NCBI GenBank assembly: GCA_046293395.1
Contig: JBKBOU010000004.1
Location: 1 to 64,000 of the forward strand
Reading direction: 5' to 3'
DNA: 64,000 bases
From: CAYNRA01 sp046293395
GTDB lineage: Bacteria > Bacteroidota > Bacteroidia > Cytophagales > Spirosomataceae
Shown: one piece after another, positions 1 to 8,118 of the stretch
How the letters are laid out: the number at the start of each line of letters is the position of its first letter
Numbering within the stretch: position 1 is the stretch's first letter
Program-made: the position numbers and the translations under genes
The notes under the pieces: generated by a model
What the model was told of the DNA's origin: nothing
Databases searched by the model: none
Seen by the model: the letters and a program-made list of their open reading frames with translations, nothing else

Positions 1-80
1 TTCATTTGTTGTTCTTCACAAAGTGATTTCCCACGTTTTCCTTTACTCAAATGAGGTAAAATGAATTTTCTAATCTTTGT
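1..80 (-). mobile_element. Partial transposase (5' end only), cut by window edge
   Basis: An open minus-strand frame encodes a peptide containing KFILPHLSKGKRG, which resembles the N-terminus of small IS5/DUF4096-type transposases common in Bacteroidota. No ATG lies in this frame before the stop at 81-83. A second frame starting with ATG at 93 (MSILDKD) ends at once, and a one-base change would join the two, so the gene may be frameshifted. The rest lies outside the window. The assignment rests on remembered family resemblance. Confidence 0.45.
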
Positions 81-168
81 CTAAGATGCTCATGTTTTGG
101 AAGTTGTTTTTTGTGTCCAAAACAAAAATAATTGCCACATGAGCATCTTTCAAATAATGTTAGACAAG
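76..168. repeat. Nested inverted repeat beside the transposase fragment
   Basis: Three arm pairs nest around one centre: TTGTCTA (77-83) with TAGACAA (161-167), AAGATGCTCATGT (83-95) with ACATGAGCATCTT (137-149, perfect 13 bp), and GTTTTGG (94-100) with CCAAAAC (117-123). It overlaps the presumed 5' end of the transposase frame, so it may be an IS end or a structure that blocks read-through into the transposase. Bases 170-730 are very AT-rich and I see no convincing gene in them. Confidence 0.5.
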
Positions 169-732
169 TTCAAGATTATAAAAAATAAATTTGTTGGTTG
201 CTAGTCGTTTTTTCTGCCGACTAAAAATGAGCTCGTGTAAATAAAAAACCGTTAAAAACGGAAATAGAGAAGGCCTAAATGAAAAAAAGAAATGCTTAAC
301 TACTGTCTTAGATTCAAAATTAGATATTTCAATTACTAAATGGTTAATAATTAGCAACTTAGTGTACTAAATAGTCAGAATCGAGATAAAAGTTGTGTTT
401 TTAATGATATTAAAATAGTTATATTATTCTTGTTTCAATCAAGAAAAATGTACGAATATGGATAAATACTATACGAAAAAGTCAAAAATATAGCATTGTT
501 TACAATTATCTAGTAGTCAAATATTTAGCTAAATTTTAACTTAAACGAATTTAAGTACTTATTTTATGAGAAAAATTTGGTAGTTGAAAAATCATAGTCG
601 ATATTTGAAGAAGTAAAGCGGAATATATTAAATAAATCCAATTTACTCAACTTGTAGCTATGAAACAATACAAACTCCTTGGCTGCCGTAAAGGTGGCCA
701 AGGTCTTGTAAAAAAAACATCACTCGTGAATA

Positions 733-777
733 TGTAACATATATCACGTACTTTCTCCTCAATAAACATGAACTTTG
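733..777 (+). promoter_or_regulatory. CRP-like dyad and -7 element of the rhodanese operon
   Basis: Dyad TGTAACATATATCACG at 733-748 is followed by a -7-like GAACTTTG at 770-777 (first base off the TAnnTTTG consensus). The centre-to-centre distance is 33 bp, as at seven other promoters in this window. Confidence 0.65.
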
Positions 778-819
778 TATTGTAGTCGTTGTATTAATCA
801 CTTCAAATTCAATAAGAAC

Positions 820-1146
820 ATGTTTAACTTCTTCAATTCAAACAAAGGATACGAAAACATAAATGCACAAAAGTTTAATGAATTAATGGGTTCAAGCAAA
901 GAAGCCGTGATTCTAGACGTAAGAACTATTGGTGAATTTAGACAAGGGGCTATTCCAGGAGCAAAGAACATTGATATCATGAGCCCAAATTTCCAACAAC
1001 AAATTAGTGCATTAGATAAATCAAAGACCTATCTCGTTTATTGTCGTTCGGGAAATAGAAGCGGGCAAGCATGTCAAATCATGTCTGGCGCGGGTTTCAC
1101 GTCGCTGTACAACCTTTCAGGAGGGATAATGAGTTACACCAAATAA
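820..1146 (+). CDS. Single-domain rhodanese (sulfurtransferase)
   Basis: A 108-residue protein with one rhodanese domain and the active-site loop CRSGNRS; the Cys would carry the persulfide. It has LDVRTIGEFRQGAIPGA early and a GG-containing C-terminal helix, as in GlpE/PspE-type enzymes. No clear signal peptide is seen, so a cytoplasmic location is likely. I chose the ATG at 820 because the same frame extends upstream only through a TTG that overlaps the promoter. It is the first gene of a tight operon (820-2400) with small membrane proteins and a methyltransferase. The likely role is sulfane-sulfur transfer during sulfide or thiosulfate metabolism. Confidence 0.85.
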   Translation: MFNFFNSNKGYENINAQKFNELMGSSKEAVILDVRTIGEFRQGAIPGAKNIDIMSPNFQQQISALDKSKTYLVYCRSGNRSGQACQIMSGAGFTSLYNLSGGIMSYTK

Positions 1147-1157
1147 CGTATAAAGAA

Positions 1158-1412
1158 ATGAAAACAATAACTACTGGATGGACAATCGTCCGGGTAATAC
1201 GATTCATTATAGGAGCTATAATATTGGTTCAATCCATTAGTATGAAGCAGTATGCAATTGCTGCTTTTGGAGGTATTTTTATGATTCAGGCTCTATTAAA
1301 CTTAGGCTGCGGGTCTTCGAATGGTTGTGGAGTGCCTACAACAAGGATGACAAATTTAAGAAGAACGCAAAACGCAGGAGAAATCGAGTATGAAGAAGTT
1401 AAAAGCAAATAA
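1158..1412 (+). CDS. DUF2892-like small membrane protein
   Basis: An 84-residue protein with two hydrophobic segments (about residues 10-30 and 32-50) and a Cys-containing tail (NLGCGSSNGCG). DUF2892/YgaP-like membrane modules often accompany or fuse to rhodaneses, and this one starts 11 bp after the rhodanese. The start at 1158 removes an N-terminal stretch that would overlap the upstream gene in another frame. The two closely spaced cysteines could take part in sulfur relay; that is inference. Confidence 0.7.
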   Translation: MKTITTGWTIVRVIRFIIGAIILVQSISMKQYAIAAFGGIFMIQALLNLGCGSSNGCGVPTTRMTNLRRTQNAGEIEYEEVKSK

Positions 1413-1596
1413 GTGGCTAGTAGGGGGAACGCTAGTTGGTGGACTTATGGGTTATTTTTATTGGTCTGAAATAGGCTGTCTAACAGGTACGTGTCCACTA
1501 AAGTCTCAATGGCAAACCATGGTTCCATACGGCATGTTCATGGGGTATGTAGTGACTAGTTTTATAGAAGATTTTTTCGTAAAACCACAAGAATGA
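1390..1596 (+). CDS. DUF6132-like small membrane protein
   Basis: A 68-residue protein with two predicted membrane segments and the motif GCLTGTCPL between them, characteristic of small proteins found next to rhodaneses in Bacteroidota. It overlaps the previous gene by 23 bases and the next by 4, so it is surely cotranscribed. The function is unknown. The paired cysteines and the operon context suggest a part in membrane sulfur handling. Confidence 0.7.
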   Translation: MKKLKANKWLVGGTLVGGLMGYFYWSEIGCLTGTCPLKSQWQTMVPYGMFMGYVVTSFIEDFFVKPQE

Positions 1597-2186
1597 AAGA
1601 GTTTTGGAATCAAAGATATGCGGAAAAAGATTTTGCGTACGGAACTGACCCTAATGATTTTTTTGCTGAAAAGCTTTCAGTACTAAAGCCAGGAAAGATT
1701 TTATTGCCTGCTGATGGGGAAGGGCGAAACTCAGTTTTTGCCGCAACCCAAGGTTGGAATGTTGATGCATTCGACTACAGCGAAGAAGGTAAGCTAAAAG
1801 CGCAAGCATTAGCTAAGGAAAAGGGAGTTTCTATGCATTTTGAAGTACTTGATGCCGCCTTGTACCAACCTAAATTGGATGAATATGATGTCATTGGTCT
1901 ATTCTACGCACACTTCCCGAAAGATTTGAGGAAATGGTTTCACAAGGAAGTAATAAAGTCGCTTAAGAAAGGAGGTATTATCATTCTAGAGGCCTTTCAT
2001 CCACTTCAGATGAACCATTCATCAGGTGGACCGAGAGTAGAAGACATGCTTTTAACTGTCGATATGCTTAAAAATGAGTTTGAAGGACTTTATTTTCAGG
2101 AAATAGAGGATAAACAAATAGAATTGGCAGAGGGCAATTATCATCTAGGCACTGGTCATGTTGTACGCATGATTGCCGTTAAATAA
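1593..2186 (+). CDS. SAM-dependent methyltransferase, TehB / thiol methyltransferase-like
   Basis: A 197-residue class I methyltransferase. The N-terminus FWNQRYAEKDFAYGTDPNDF is typical of the TehB-like group. The SAM-binding region is LLPADGEGRNSVFAA, followed by an acidic strand end (VDAFDYS). Relatives include tellurite-resistance and thiopurine or thiol S-methyltransferases. Being inside a rhodanese operon under a shared sulfur-island control site, it may methylate sulfide or another thiol for detoxification; that is inference from context. It begins with an ATGA overlap of the upstream stop. Confidence 0.75.
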   Translation: MKEFWNQRYAEKDFAYGTDPNDFFAEKLSVLKPGKILLPADGEGRNSVFAATQGWNVDAFDYSEEGKLKAQALAKEKGVSMHFEVLDAALYQPKLDEYDVIGLFYAHFPKDLRKWFHKEVIKSLKKGGIIILEAFHPLQMNHSSGGPRVEDMLLTVDMLKNEFEGLYFQEIEDKQIELAEGNYHLGTGHVVRMIAVK

Positions 2187-2196
2187 ATACAAAGTA

Positions 2197-2400
2197 ATGG
2201 ATAAGAATGTAGGGAAAGTGGATAAATTAGTCAGGATTATAGGTGCCTTGACTCTTGTCGGGCTTTATTTTTCAGGCCTGATAAGTGGTGTGCTCAGCTA
2301 TATCGGATTGATTGCTGCTGGTATTATGATTTTGACAGGTCTGGTTAATTTTTGCCCTCTTTACAGGGTTTTGGGGATAAATACATGTAAAAGACAGTAA
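2197..2400 (+). CDS. DUF2892 (YgaP-like) membrane protein
   Basis: A 67-residue protein beginning MDKNVGKVDKLVRIIGAL, the standard DUF2892 opening, with two membrane helices and the signature NFCPLYRVLGINTC near the end. The start at 2197 is preferred because it gives the canonical N-terminus; a longer frame would overlap the methyltransferase. It is the last gene of the operon, which ends at the terminator at 2417. The family is linked to rhodanese domains, and the two Cys are conserved in it. Confidence 0.8.
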   Translation: MDKNVGKVDKLVRIIGALTLVGLYFSGLISGVLSYIGLIAAGIMILTGLVNFCPLYRVLGINTCKRQ

Positions 2401-2416
2401 TTGTTCTTTTACAAAT

Positions 2417-2453
2417 AAAAAGGGAGTAATACAATGTGTATTACTCCCTTTTT
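2417..2453 (+). terminator. Rho-independent terminator
   Basis: A perfect 17-bp stem (AAAAAGGGAGTAATACA and its complement) with a 3-base loop and a T run at its 3' side, directly after the stop of the DUF2892 gene. Confidence 0.85.
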
Positions 2454-2499
2454 ATTTGATTTGTATTTGTTGAAATATATGTAAGTATTTGTTAATAAG

Positions 2500-2606
2500 T
2501 TATTTATGTGATTTTAGTCACATAAATAAGTGATGAATATCATTGATTTGTCACGTCTGTTACTCGTTTTGTGTATTGATGACGACTGTATGCGTGAATA
2601 CTTTTG
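2500..2606 (+). promoter_or_regulatory. Control region of the cbb3 oxidase operon
   Basis: A long CRP-like palindrome sits at 2500-2529 (perfect 12-bp arms around TGTGATTTTAGTCACA at 2507-2522). A second dyad TGATGAATATCA is at 2531-2542 and a third, weaker TGTCACGTCTGTTACT at 2549-2564. A weak -7 (TTGATTTG, 2543-2550) lies 32 bp from the first dyad centre. A consensus -7 TACTTTTG at 2599-2606 is 46 bp from the third. Which -7 is used cannot be decided from sequence. Confidence 0.6.
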
Positions 2607-2627
2607 TATTATGTAAATAACGGAAGT

Positions 2628-4658
2628 ATGAAAAAGAAACAGAAAACACAAAAATGGCTGATATTGCTTGTGTCCCTAATGTCGATGGAACAGGTAAGTG
2701 CACAGTCAGTTGAAAATTGGACGATGTTCCGTGGTAATCAAGTGGGTCTCGCGTTGATTGGAGGTATTATTACTGTATTTCTCTTGATTTTCTTGGTAAA
2801 GACTATTCTCAACTTGAAGAAATGGGAAAATCAATTGGAAGTAATTGAGCGAACACAGAGTCAGAAAAATGAAAAGGGTAGTAAAATTAAAACAGGTACT
2901 TTAACCATTGCAATAATGGTGTTAACCCAGATTTCTGTCATGGCACAATATGATATAGTCCCACCAACTAGAGACACGCTGATGTCTGAGCCCGGAGTAA
3001 TAATTACATTAGTATTGCTATTTATTCCGTTATTCGTCGCTTTTTTGTTGTTAGTGGCTAAACTAAACAAAATTACGCAAAGGAAAATAGACGAAAGCGA
3101 GAAAGATGAAGCGGAGAGATTAGCAACATGGATGGAAAAAGAAATGAATATGGAACGTGTGGAGAAAGAAGCCCAAGTGCCTATTCTATTAAATGTGAAG
3201 GAAGATCAGGATGTCCATTTCTTTGCAAGTAAAAGAAAGCCTTTGCCAAGACCAAAAATTGACCCGAAACTGACAAAATTGATAGTAGCCTTTCTTGCCT
3301 CGGCTGTATTTTGGTTAGTGCTTGGTACAACTGTTGGCGAATATGTAGGAATTAAATTTATAGCACCTGATGCAGACTCGATTCCATGGCTGAGTTTCGG
3401 TCGTCTAAGGCCCGTACATACGAATTTAGTATTTTGGGGATGGGCATCATTGGGTATGTTAGGATTAGGATACTACGTTGTACCAACAGTCGGAAACGGA
3501 AAATTAGCAAGTTTGAAAATGGGGTGGTACTCACTGCACAGTATCAATTTATCACATACTTTGGGAACTGTCTCTTTGATGGCTGGTGTGAATAACGGTG
3601 GGGGTGAATACAGAGAATACATCTGGCCCATCATGGTATTTTTTGCGATTGGACTGGGTTTGAGTATGACAAATTACTTGAAAACAATTGCTCAACGAAA
3701 AACAAAGGAAATATATATTTCAAACTGGTACATTACGTCGGCATCTATTTTTTTACCCATTATTGCGCTGGTTTCTTATCTTCCCTGGTGGCAAGATGGT
3801 ATTGGTGAAACAATTTTACAGGGTTTTTATATGCACCAAGCGGTGGGTTTGTGGTTTATGTTTTTTTCATTGGGTCTCCTCTATTATTTCATCCCTCAGC
3901 AATTAAACAAACCCATCTTCTCATACAGCTTGGGAGTCTTGGCTTTTTGGACGCAAATACTTTTCTACACACTCATCGGAACACACCATTTTGTGTTTTC
4001 TTCGCTACCCTGGTGGCTCCAAACGGTTGCAATCGTAGGCAGTGTAGGAATGCTTATACCCGTTACATCTGGAACAATCAATTTCTTGATGACATGTAAA
4101 GGGTCGTGGTCAAAAGTTTCTCAGAGTTATTCACTTCCCTTCTTTTTGGTGGGGGTAATCTACTATTTCACGGGTTCGTTTCAAGGTACGGCTGAGGCAT
4201 TTCGTTCGACAAACATCATTTGGCACTTTACAGATTTTACAGTCGCTCATTCACATATTACCATGTACGGGATTATTACTTTCATTCTATTTGCTGGTAT
4301 ATATGCAATCGTACCACGATTAACAGGAAATGAACCGTCTCAAATATTAGTAGGTGCTCATTTTTGGTTTGCCTTGCTCGGTTTACAGTTTTATACAATT
4401 CCACTTATGATTGGTGGAACCTTGAGGGGGCTGTCTTGGGTCGAGGGGAAGGCATTTGTGGACAGCGTAGTTCTGATGGCTCCTTATTGGTTATGGAGAG
4501 CAATAGGTGGTTCTATGATGTGGATTTCTCATCTAATCTTAGCCTATAATTTATATAAAATGGTCTTCACCAAGCAACGCATAGAAATCAAGGAAAGAGC
4601 TTTGCAAATACTTGAAGAAAGGCTTCAGTTGAAATCATTAAATCAGCCGTTATCATGA
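2628..4658 (+). CDS. ccoN: cbb3-type cytochrome c oxidase subunit I (CcoN) with N-terminal membrane extension
   Basis: A 676-residue haem-copper oxidase subunit. The core (from about residue 210) has RPVHTNLVFWGW with the low-spin haem ligand, YMHQAVG (CuB ligand), TLIGTHHFVFSS (the His pair) and HFTDFTVAHSHITMYG with the haem ligands near helix X, all in CcoN order. Before it lie about 200 residues with a signal-like segment and two further membrane segments joined by a charged stretch. That extension is unusual for proteobacterial CcoN and may contain CcoQ/S-like parts. The start at 2628 fits the -7 at 2599. It overlaps the next gene by four bases. It reduces O2 to water in the cytoplasmic membrane, usually with high affinity. 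Confidence 0.88.
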   Translation: MKKKQKTQKWLILLVSLMSMEQVSAQSVENWTMFRGNQVGLALIGGIITVFLLIFLVKTILNLKKWENQLEVIERTQSQKNEKGSKIKTGTLTIAIMVLTQISVMAQYDIVPPTRDTLMSEPGVIITLVLLFIPLFVAFLLLVAKLNKITQRKIDESEKDEAERLATWMEKEMNMERVEKEAQVPILLNVKEDQDVHFFASKRKPLPRPKIDPKLTKLIVAFLASAVFWLVLGTTVGEYVGIKFIAPDADSIPWLSFGRLRPVHTNLVFWGWASLGMLGLGYYVVPTVGNGKLASLKMGWYSLHSINLSHTLGTVSLMAGVNNGGGEYREYIWPIMVFFAIGLGLSMTNYLKTIAQRKTKEIYISNWYITSASIFLPIIALVSYLPWWQDGIGETILQGFYMHQAVGLWFMFFSLGLLYYFIPQQLNKPIFSYSLGVLAFWTQILFYTLIGTHHFVFSSLPWWLQTVAIVGSVGMLIPVTSGTINFLMTCKGSWSKVSQSYSLPFFLVGVIYYFTGSFQGTAEAFRSTNIIWHFTDFTVAHSHITMYGIITFILFAGIYAIVPRLTGNEPSQILVGAHFWFALLGLQFYTIPLMIGGTLRGLSWVEGKAFVDSVVLMAPYWLWRAIGGSMMWISHLILAYNLYKMVFTKQRIEIKERALQILEERLQLKSLNQPLS

Positions 4659-5659
4659 TACAATTTTTTAATAACCATACCAAACTATTTGGAACATCTG
4701 TTTCCTTATTCTCTGTCTTGATGTTATTTGTGGCTATTTTTCCAGCATTGGATAATCAAGAAAATAACGCTCCTTTACCAGGTAGTCGTACGCTTACACC
4801 TGATGAAATGGCTGGAAAACAAGTGTATATAAGCGAAGGTTGTGTAGGCTGCCATTCTCAGCAGGTAAGAAATGTAGAGGTAGATAAAGTGTGGGGTAGC
4901 CGTCCTAATATTGCAGCTGATTACGCTACTATAACACGGGATAACGTTTGGCAAAATACATCTACCTTGATGGGAACGGGTAGAACAGGGCCGGACTTGA
5001 CAAATATAGGTGTAAGACAACCAAGCATGGACTGGCATCTTTTGCACTTATTTAATCCACGTGCAGTAGTTCCTGAGTCTGTCATGTCTCCGTATCCTTG
5101 GTTATTTGAATGGAAAGAAAAAGCCAATCCAGCAGATATAGTCATCAATGTGCCAGAGGAATTTCGGAAAGGGAAAAAAGGAGTCGTTGTTGCAACAGAA
5201 AAGGCACTTCAATTGGTCAATTATTTGCAATCATTGAAACAAGTAAAATTACCTGATGGTACACCGCAACCTGAATTTCTGTACAAAAAAGAGAAAAAAG
5301 AAGGAGATAATGCGGGTGGTGATGATGGAGGTTTAGATGGAGCAGCTGTATATGCGGCAAATTGCCAAAGCTGTCACCAAGCAAACGGAGAGGGTTTGAA
5401 AGGGGCTTTCCCTCCGTTAAAAGGAAGTAAAATTGTAATAGGAGATGATGTAGAATTATTTGTAAAAGTCATTATGAAAGGATATGATGCACGTGGAGAT
5501 TATGGTGTCATGCCTGCAATTGGAGAAAATAATAACTTATCAGCAGAAGAAGTCACGGCAATTATGAACCACGAACGTACCAGTTGGGGAAATAAAGGCA
5601 AAAAAGTGAGTGTAGAAGAAGTGAAAAAAATTATGGAGATGCTAGGATCTCCACAATAA
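4655..5659 (+). CDS. ccoO: CcoO-type monohaem domain fused to a CcoP-like cytochrome c domain
   Basis: A 334-residue protein anchored by one N-terminal helix (about 12-32). The first haem motif, CVGCH at residue 63, is followed by SQQVRNVEVDKVWGSRP, which is the CcoO pattern. After a charged linker rich in K, G and D comes a second haem site, CQSCH at residue 237, with ANGEGLKGAFPPLKGS, typical of CcoP and small class I cytochromes c. It thus merges the mono-haem CcoO with one haem domain of CcoP, giving a two-subunit core oxidase. No separate CcoP is seen in this operon. Confidence 0.85.
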   Translation: MIQFFNNHTKLFGTSVSLFSVLMLFVAIFPALDNQENNAPLPGSRTLTPDEMAGKQVYISEGCVGCHSQQVRNVEVDKVWGSRPNIAADYATITRDNVWQNTSTLMGTGRTGPDLTNIGVRQPSMDWHLLHLFNPRAVVPESVMSPYPWLFEWKEKANPADIVINVPEEFRKGKKGVVVATEKALQLVNYLQSLKQVKLPDGTPQPEFLYKKEKKEGDNAGGDDGGLDGAAVYAANCQSCHQANGEGLKGAFPPLKGSKIVIGDDVELFVKVIMKGYDARGDYGVMPAIGENNNLSAEEVTAIMNHERTSWGNKGKKVSVEEVKKIMEMLGSPQ

Positions 5660-5670
5660 TTGAACTAAAA

Positions 5671-5940
5671 ATGAAAAAATACATAGTTGTTCTAATTTTA
5701 GCACTGATGAATTTGATGAGTCCATCAGCAATGGCTTGTGATGCTTGTAAGAAACAACAGCCGACAATTCTTCGAGATGTGGCGCACGGTGCAGGGCCGG
5801 AAAGTCAATGGGATTATGTCATCGTCTGGACAACTGTTCTGATTACTGCTATTTCATTATTTTTTGCCGTAAAATGGTTGATTAAGCCTGGTGAAGAAAG
5901 CCAAAATCATATTAAAAGAACATTTTTAACATTTGAGTAA
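5671..5940 (+). CDS. Small membrane protein of the oxidase operon
   Basis: An 89-residue protein with a signal peptide ending near SAMA|CDACKK and one membrane helix (about residues 49-67). The CDAC motif could bind metal or form a disulfide outside the membrane. It begins 11 bp after ccoO and its stop overlaps the next start by one base, so it belongs to the oxidase operon. A role in assembly or as a CcoQ-like accessory is inferred from position only. Confidence 0.6.
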   Translation: MKKYIVVLILALMNLMSPSAMACDACKKQQPTILRDVAHGAGPESQWDYVIVWTTVLITAISLFFAVKWLIKPGEESQNHIKRTFLTFE

Positions 5941-6335
5941 TGAAAGAGCCAAAAAGTAAAGTTATTCTGTATTTGGACAGCCAGACAGAGCCACTCGGTG
6001 AATACGAAGCCCCAATTCGATTTGAGTTGGATTCGCGGAAAATCCCAGATGGAGAACATACATTAAAAATTGTAAGTATTGACCCAATGGGAACACAAGG
6101 AGTAAAGTATGTTCCGTTTACTATTCGAAATGGCCCAGCCATTGCACTTGAAGGTCTGAAGGAACATGACACAATTGATGGTATTGTGCCAATTATGATT
6201 AACGCTTATGGAAAAGGAAATCAAAAGCAATTCTTAATTGATGGTAGTGAAACGCCACAAAGTATTCCTTCTTGGATTTGGGCAGCCTTGATTGTATTTT
6301 TTGGTTGGGCTTTTTACTATGTCATAACGTCCTAA
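5940..6335 (+). CDS. C-terminally anchored Ig-like accessory protein of the oxidase operon
   Basis: A 131-residue protein without a signal peptide. It has beta-rich sequence (IRFELDSRKIPDGEHTLKI and a second similar block), as in bacterial Ig-like folds, then one C-terminal helix (SWIWAALIVFFGWAFYYVI). A tail-anchored accessory subunit of the oxidase is likely. It starts on the stop codon of the previous gene (TAATG) and ends just before a bidirectional terminator. I know no assigned function. Confidence 0.6.
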   Translation: MKEPKSKVILYLDSQTEPLGEYEAPIRFELDSRKIPDGEHTLKIVSIDPMGTQGVKYVPFTIRNGPAIALEGLKEHDTIDGIVPIMINAYGKGNQKQFLIDGSETPQSIPSWIWAALIVFFGWAFYYVITS

Positions 6336-6342
6336 TACCAAC

Positions 6343-6380
6343 AAAAAAGGCACTTCTCATGAGCAGAAAGTGCCTTTTTT
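6343..6380. terminator. Bidirectional terminator
   Basis: Perfect 13-bp arms AAAAAAGGCACTT / AAGTGCCTTTTTT, with CTCATGAG in the loop. It lies between the plus-strand oxidase operon and the convergent minus-strand barrel gene and can serve both. Confidence 0.85.
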
Positions 6381-6398
6381 GTATAAAGTAGAACCAAA

Positions 6399-7442
6399 TC
6401 AAGGGCTAACTAAATTTAAGCTAATATTGAAATACAGAGGATTTCCTACAGAGGTAGTAAACGCAGGTACTTCATCTGCCACTGGATTTTGATCATTGAA
6501 AACTTCAAATCTATACGCATAACGCAATCCTGCCTGCGCCGCCACCCAAACAAAGCCAGAGAGCTGTCTTTGGAATGTAACACGAGGTTTTAGCTCACCA
6601 CGACGAAGAAATAAATCCTGCGCACTATTTTGTGGATTTTGACCTAGATAAAAGGAGTTTCCTTCAATCTCATACCCAAAAAGTAAAGAGCCTGTCGTTC
6701 CAAAACTTCTACGTACGTTCAAACGAGCTGGTAAGATAGATTCAATCCCCCATTTAGGATTGTATGTTTTGTTGTAGTAAATAACAGGAATGTGAAGCAA
6801 TTGGCCAGCACGGTACGTACGTGTAACCCCCAAACCAAACATCGTATTCTCGTTGTTTTTCCAACCGTAAATAGCTGTTGCGCTGTACGTCGTACTTTTT
6901 CCAATAGCGAGTTCATTTAGGTTTCTATAAACCCCATTGAGGTCAGCACTTCCTTGAAAAATAAGGAAACGAGTATCGTTCAAAGGTTTGAAAATAGTAG
7001 CATTGATACCTGTAGTACGGAGACCTTTTTCCAAATTACTACCGTAAGGAACGTTCTCAGGGTTTGCCAAAGTTGCTTGCGTGTCCCAATAGGTCAAACC
7101 GAGGTTTAAAATAAAATTTGAACGAGAAATAACAGGCGCATTGAAGCCAAGTCTTAGCCCTCTGAAGGCCGTTACGTTACTAGCACCAAGCGTACCAGGA
7201 GAAACGGTCGAAAGAGAAAAAGCTCCTTGCATTTCGTATCCAACAGAAATAAGTTGGGTAGGACTTAGATAGGGTACTTTTTGCGTACAGAAAGTCTTGA
7301 CAGTAAAGTCATCTGCATTGTCTAAATTGGAAAAGTCAAATTCATCTTCAGAGGTCGTTGAACCCGTAGAAGTGGAATCTTGCGCAACGGTTTGTACAAA
7401 AGAAGTAGCAAAAAGTGCAGCGAGAATGAAAAGTTTCTTCAT
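6399..7442 (-). CDS. DUF6268-like outer-membrane beta-barrel protein
   Basis: A 347-residue secreted protein with a clear signal peptide (MKKLFILAALFATSFVQTVAQ), an acidic linker, then alternating hydrophobic strands ending in FNISLNLVSP, as for outer-membrane barrels. The overall pattern fits the DUF6268 family of Bacteroidota. It follows the DUF2147 gene by 30 bp on the same strand and is probably cotranscribed. The substrate is unknown. The pair faces the sulfur operons and carries no dyad of their type. Confidence 0.65.
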   Translation of the reverse strand: MKKLFILAALFATSFVQTVAQDSTSTGSTTSEDEFDFSNLDNADDFTVKTFCTQKVPYLSPTQLISVGYEMQGAFSLSTVSPGTLGASNVTAFRGLRLGFNAPVISRSNFILNLGLTYWDTQATLANPENVPYGSNLEKGLRTTGINATIFKPLNDTRFLIFQGSADLNGVYRNLNELAIGKSTTYSATAIYGWKNNENTMFGLGVTRTYRAGQLLHIPVIYYNKTYNPKWGIESILPARLNVRRSFGTTGSLLFGYEIEGNSFYLGQNPQNSAQDLFLRRGELKPRVTFQRQLSGFVWVAAQAGLRYAYRFEVFNDQNPVADEVPAFTTSVGNPLYFNISLNLVSP

Positions 7443-7472
7443 GAAAAAGGAGTTATGTCGATGAAAAAGGAA

Positions 7473-7928
7473 TTATTTTTTAGTTACTTGGCGTTTCCAA
7501 ACATCTGTACGACCAAACAGGGAAATACCGATGAAACCACGCACTTCAAGTGTATTTGGGTTCACAAGAGTCATTTCACACGAATAGTCATTCCCTGTTT
7601 TAGGGTCATAGACATTCCCATTTTCCCATTTTCCGTCACCAGCATATTGGAATCCACGTAGATTCTCTAGCCCTTTAAGTGGACGAGTGCGCAAGCTAGT
7701 TTCAGGGTTATTGATGTCTTTTCTAGGCGTACCGTCTGGGTCATTGGTCACTTTAAGCCAAACGATTTTGCCGTAGTACTTGTCGCCTTTCTTGTAAATT
7801 TGGACGATGCCTGTCCCCTCTCCGTTTTTCCAAAGTCCGAGTATATCGTCTGGGTCAGCGGCTAAGGTAGCAAAGCTGGTAAAGAATAAAAATGCAAACG
7901 AAAGTTGTTTTAAAATGGATGATTTCAT
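7473..7928 (-). CDS. DUF2147 secreted protein
   Basis: A 151-residue protein with a signal peptide and the DUF2147 signature: DDILGLWKNGEGTGIVQIYKKGDKYYGKIVWL, then the W-rich end ISLFGRTDVWKRQ. The start at 7928 gives a proper signal peptide; a longer in-frame start would overlap the promoter element at 7974. DUF2147 proteins are small periplasmic lipocalin-like proteins of unknown function. Confidence 0.8.
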   Translation of the reverse strand: MKSSILKQLSFAFLFFTSFATLAADPDDILGLWKNGEGTGIVQIYKKGDKYYGKIVWLKVTNDPDGTPRKDINNPETSLRTRPLKGLENLRGFQYAGDGKWENGNVYDPKTGNDYSCEMTLVNPNTLEVRGFIGISLFGRTDVWKRQVTKK

Positions 7929-7973
7929 AAAAAAAATGATATTAAATAGGAATAATTTAAGGTAAACGAACTT

Positions 7974-7981
7974 CAAATTTA
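7974..7981 (-). promoter_or_regulatory. -7 element for the DUF2147-barrel pair
   Basis: The minus strand reads TAAATTTG, a consensus Bacteroidota -7 box, placed 46-53 bp before the chosen start at 7928. Confidence 0.5.
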
Positions 7982-8118
7982 CTTTGTTTCAACGCGAAGT
8001 CCAATAAATCATAGATAATAACTATTTAAGAAGGTAAATCAAGTAAATACCAAGGTGAAACCAACCAGCCCATCTATCTCAAAAGGCAATGAACATTCTT
8101 TTAAATGATAACCTAAAT

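Noticed and set aside
160..357. 65-codon minus-strand frame in the AT-rich left end
   Set aside because: Composition is typical of chance translation of AT-rich DNA, no family sequence and no promoter in place.
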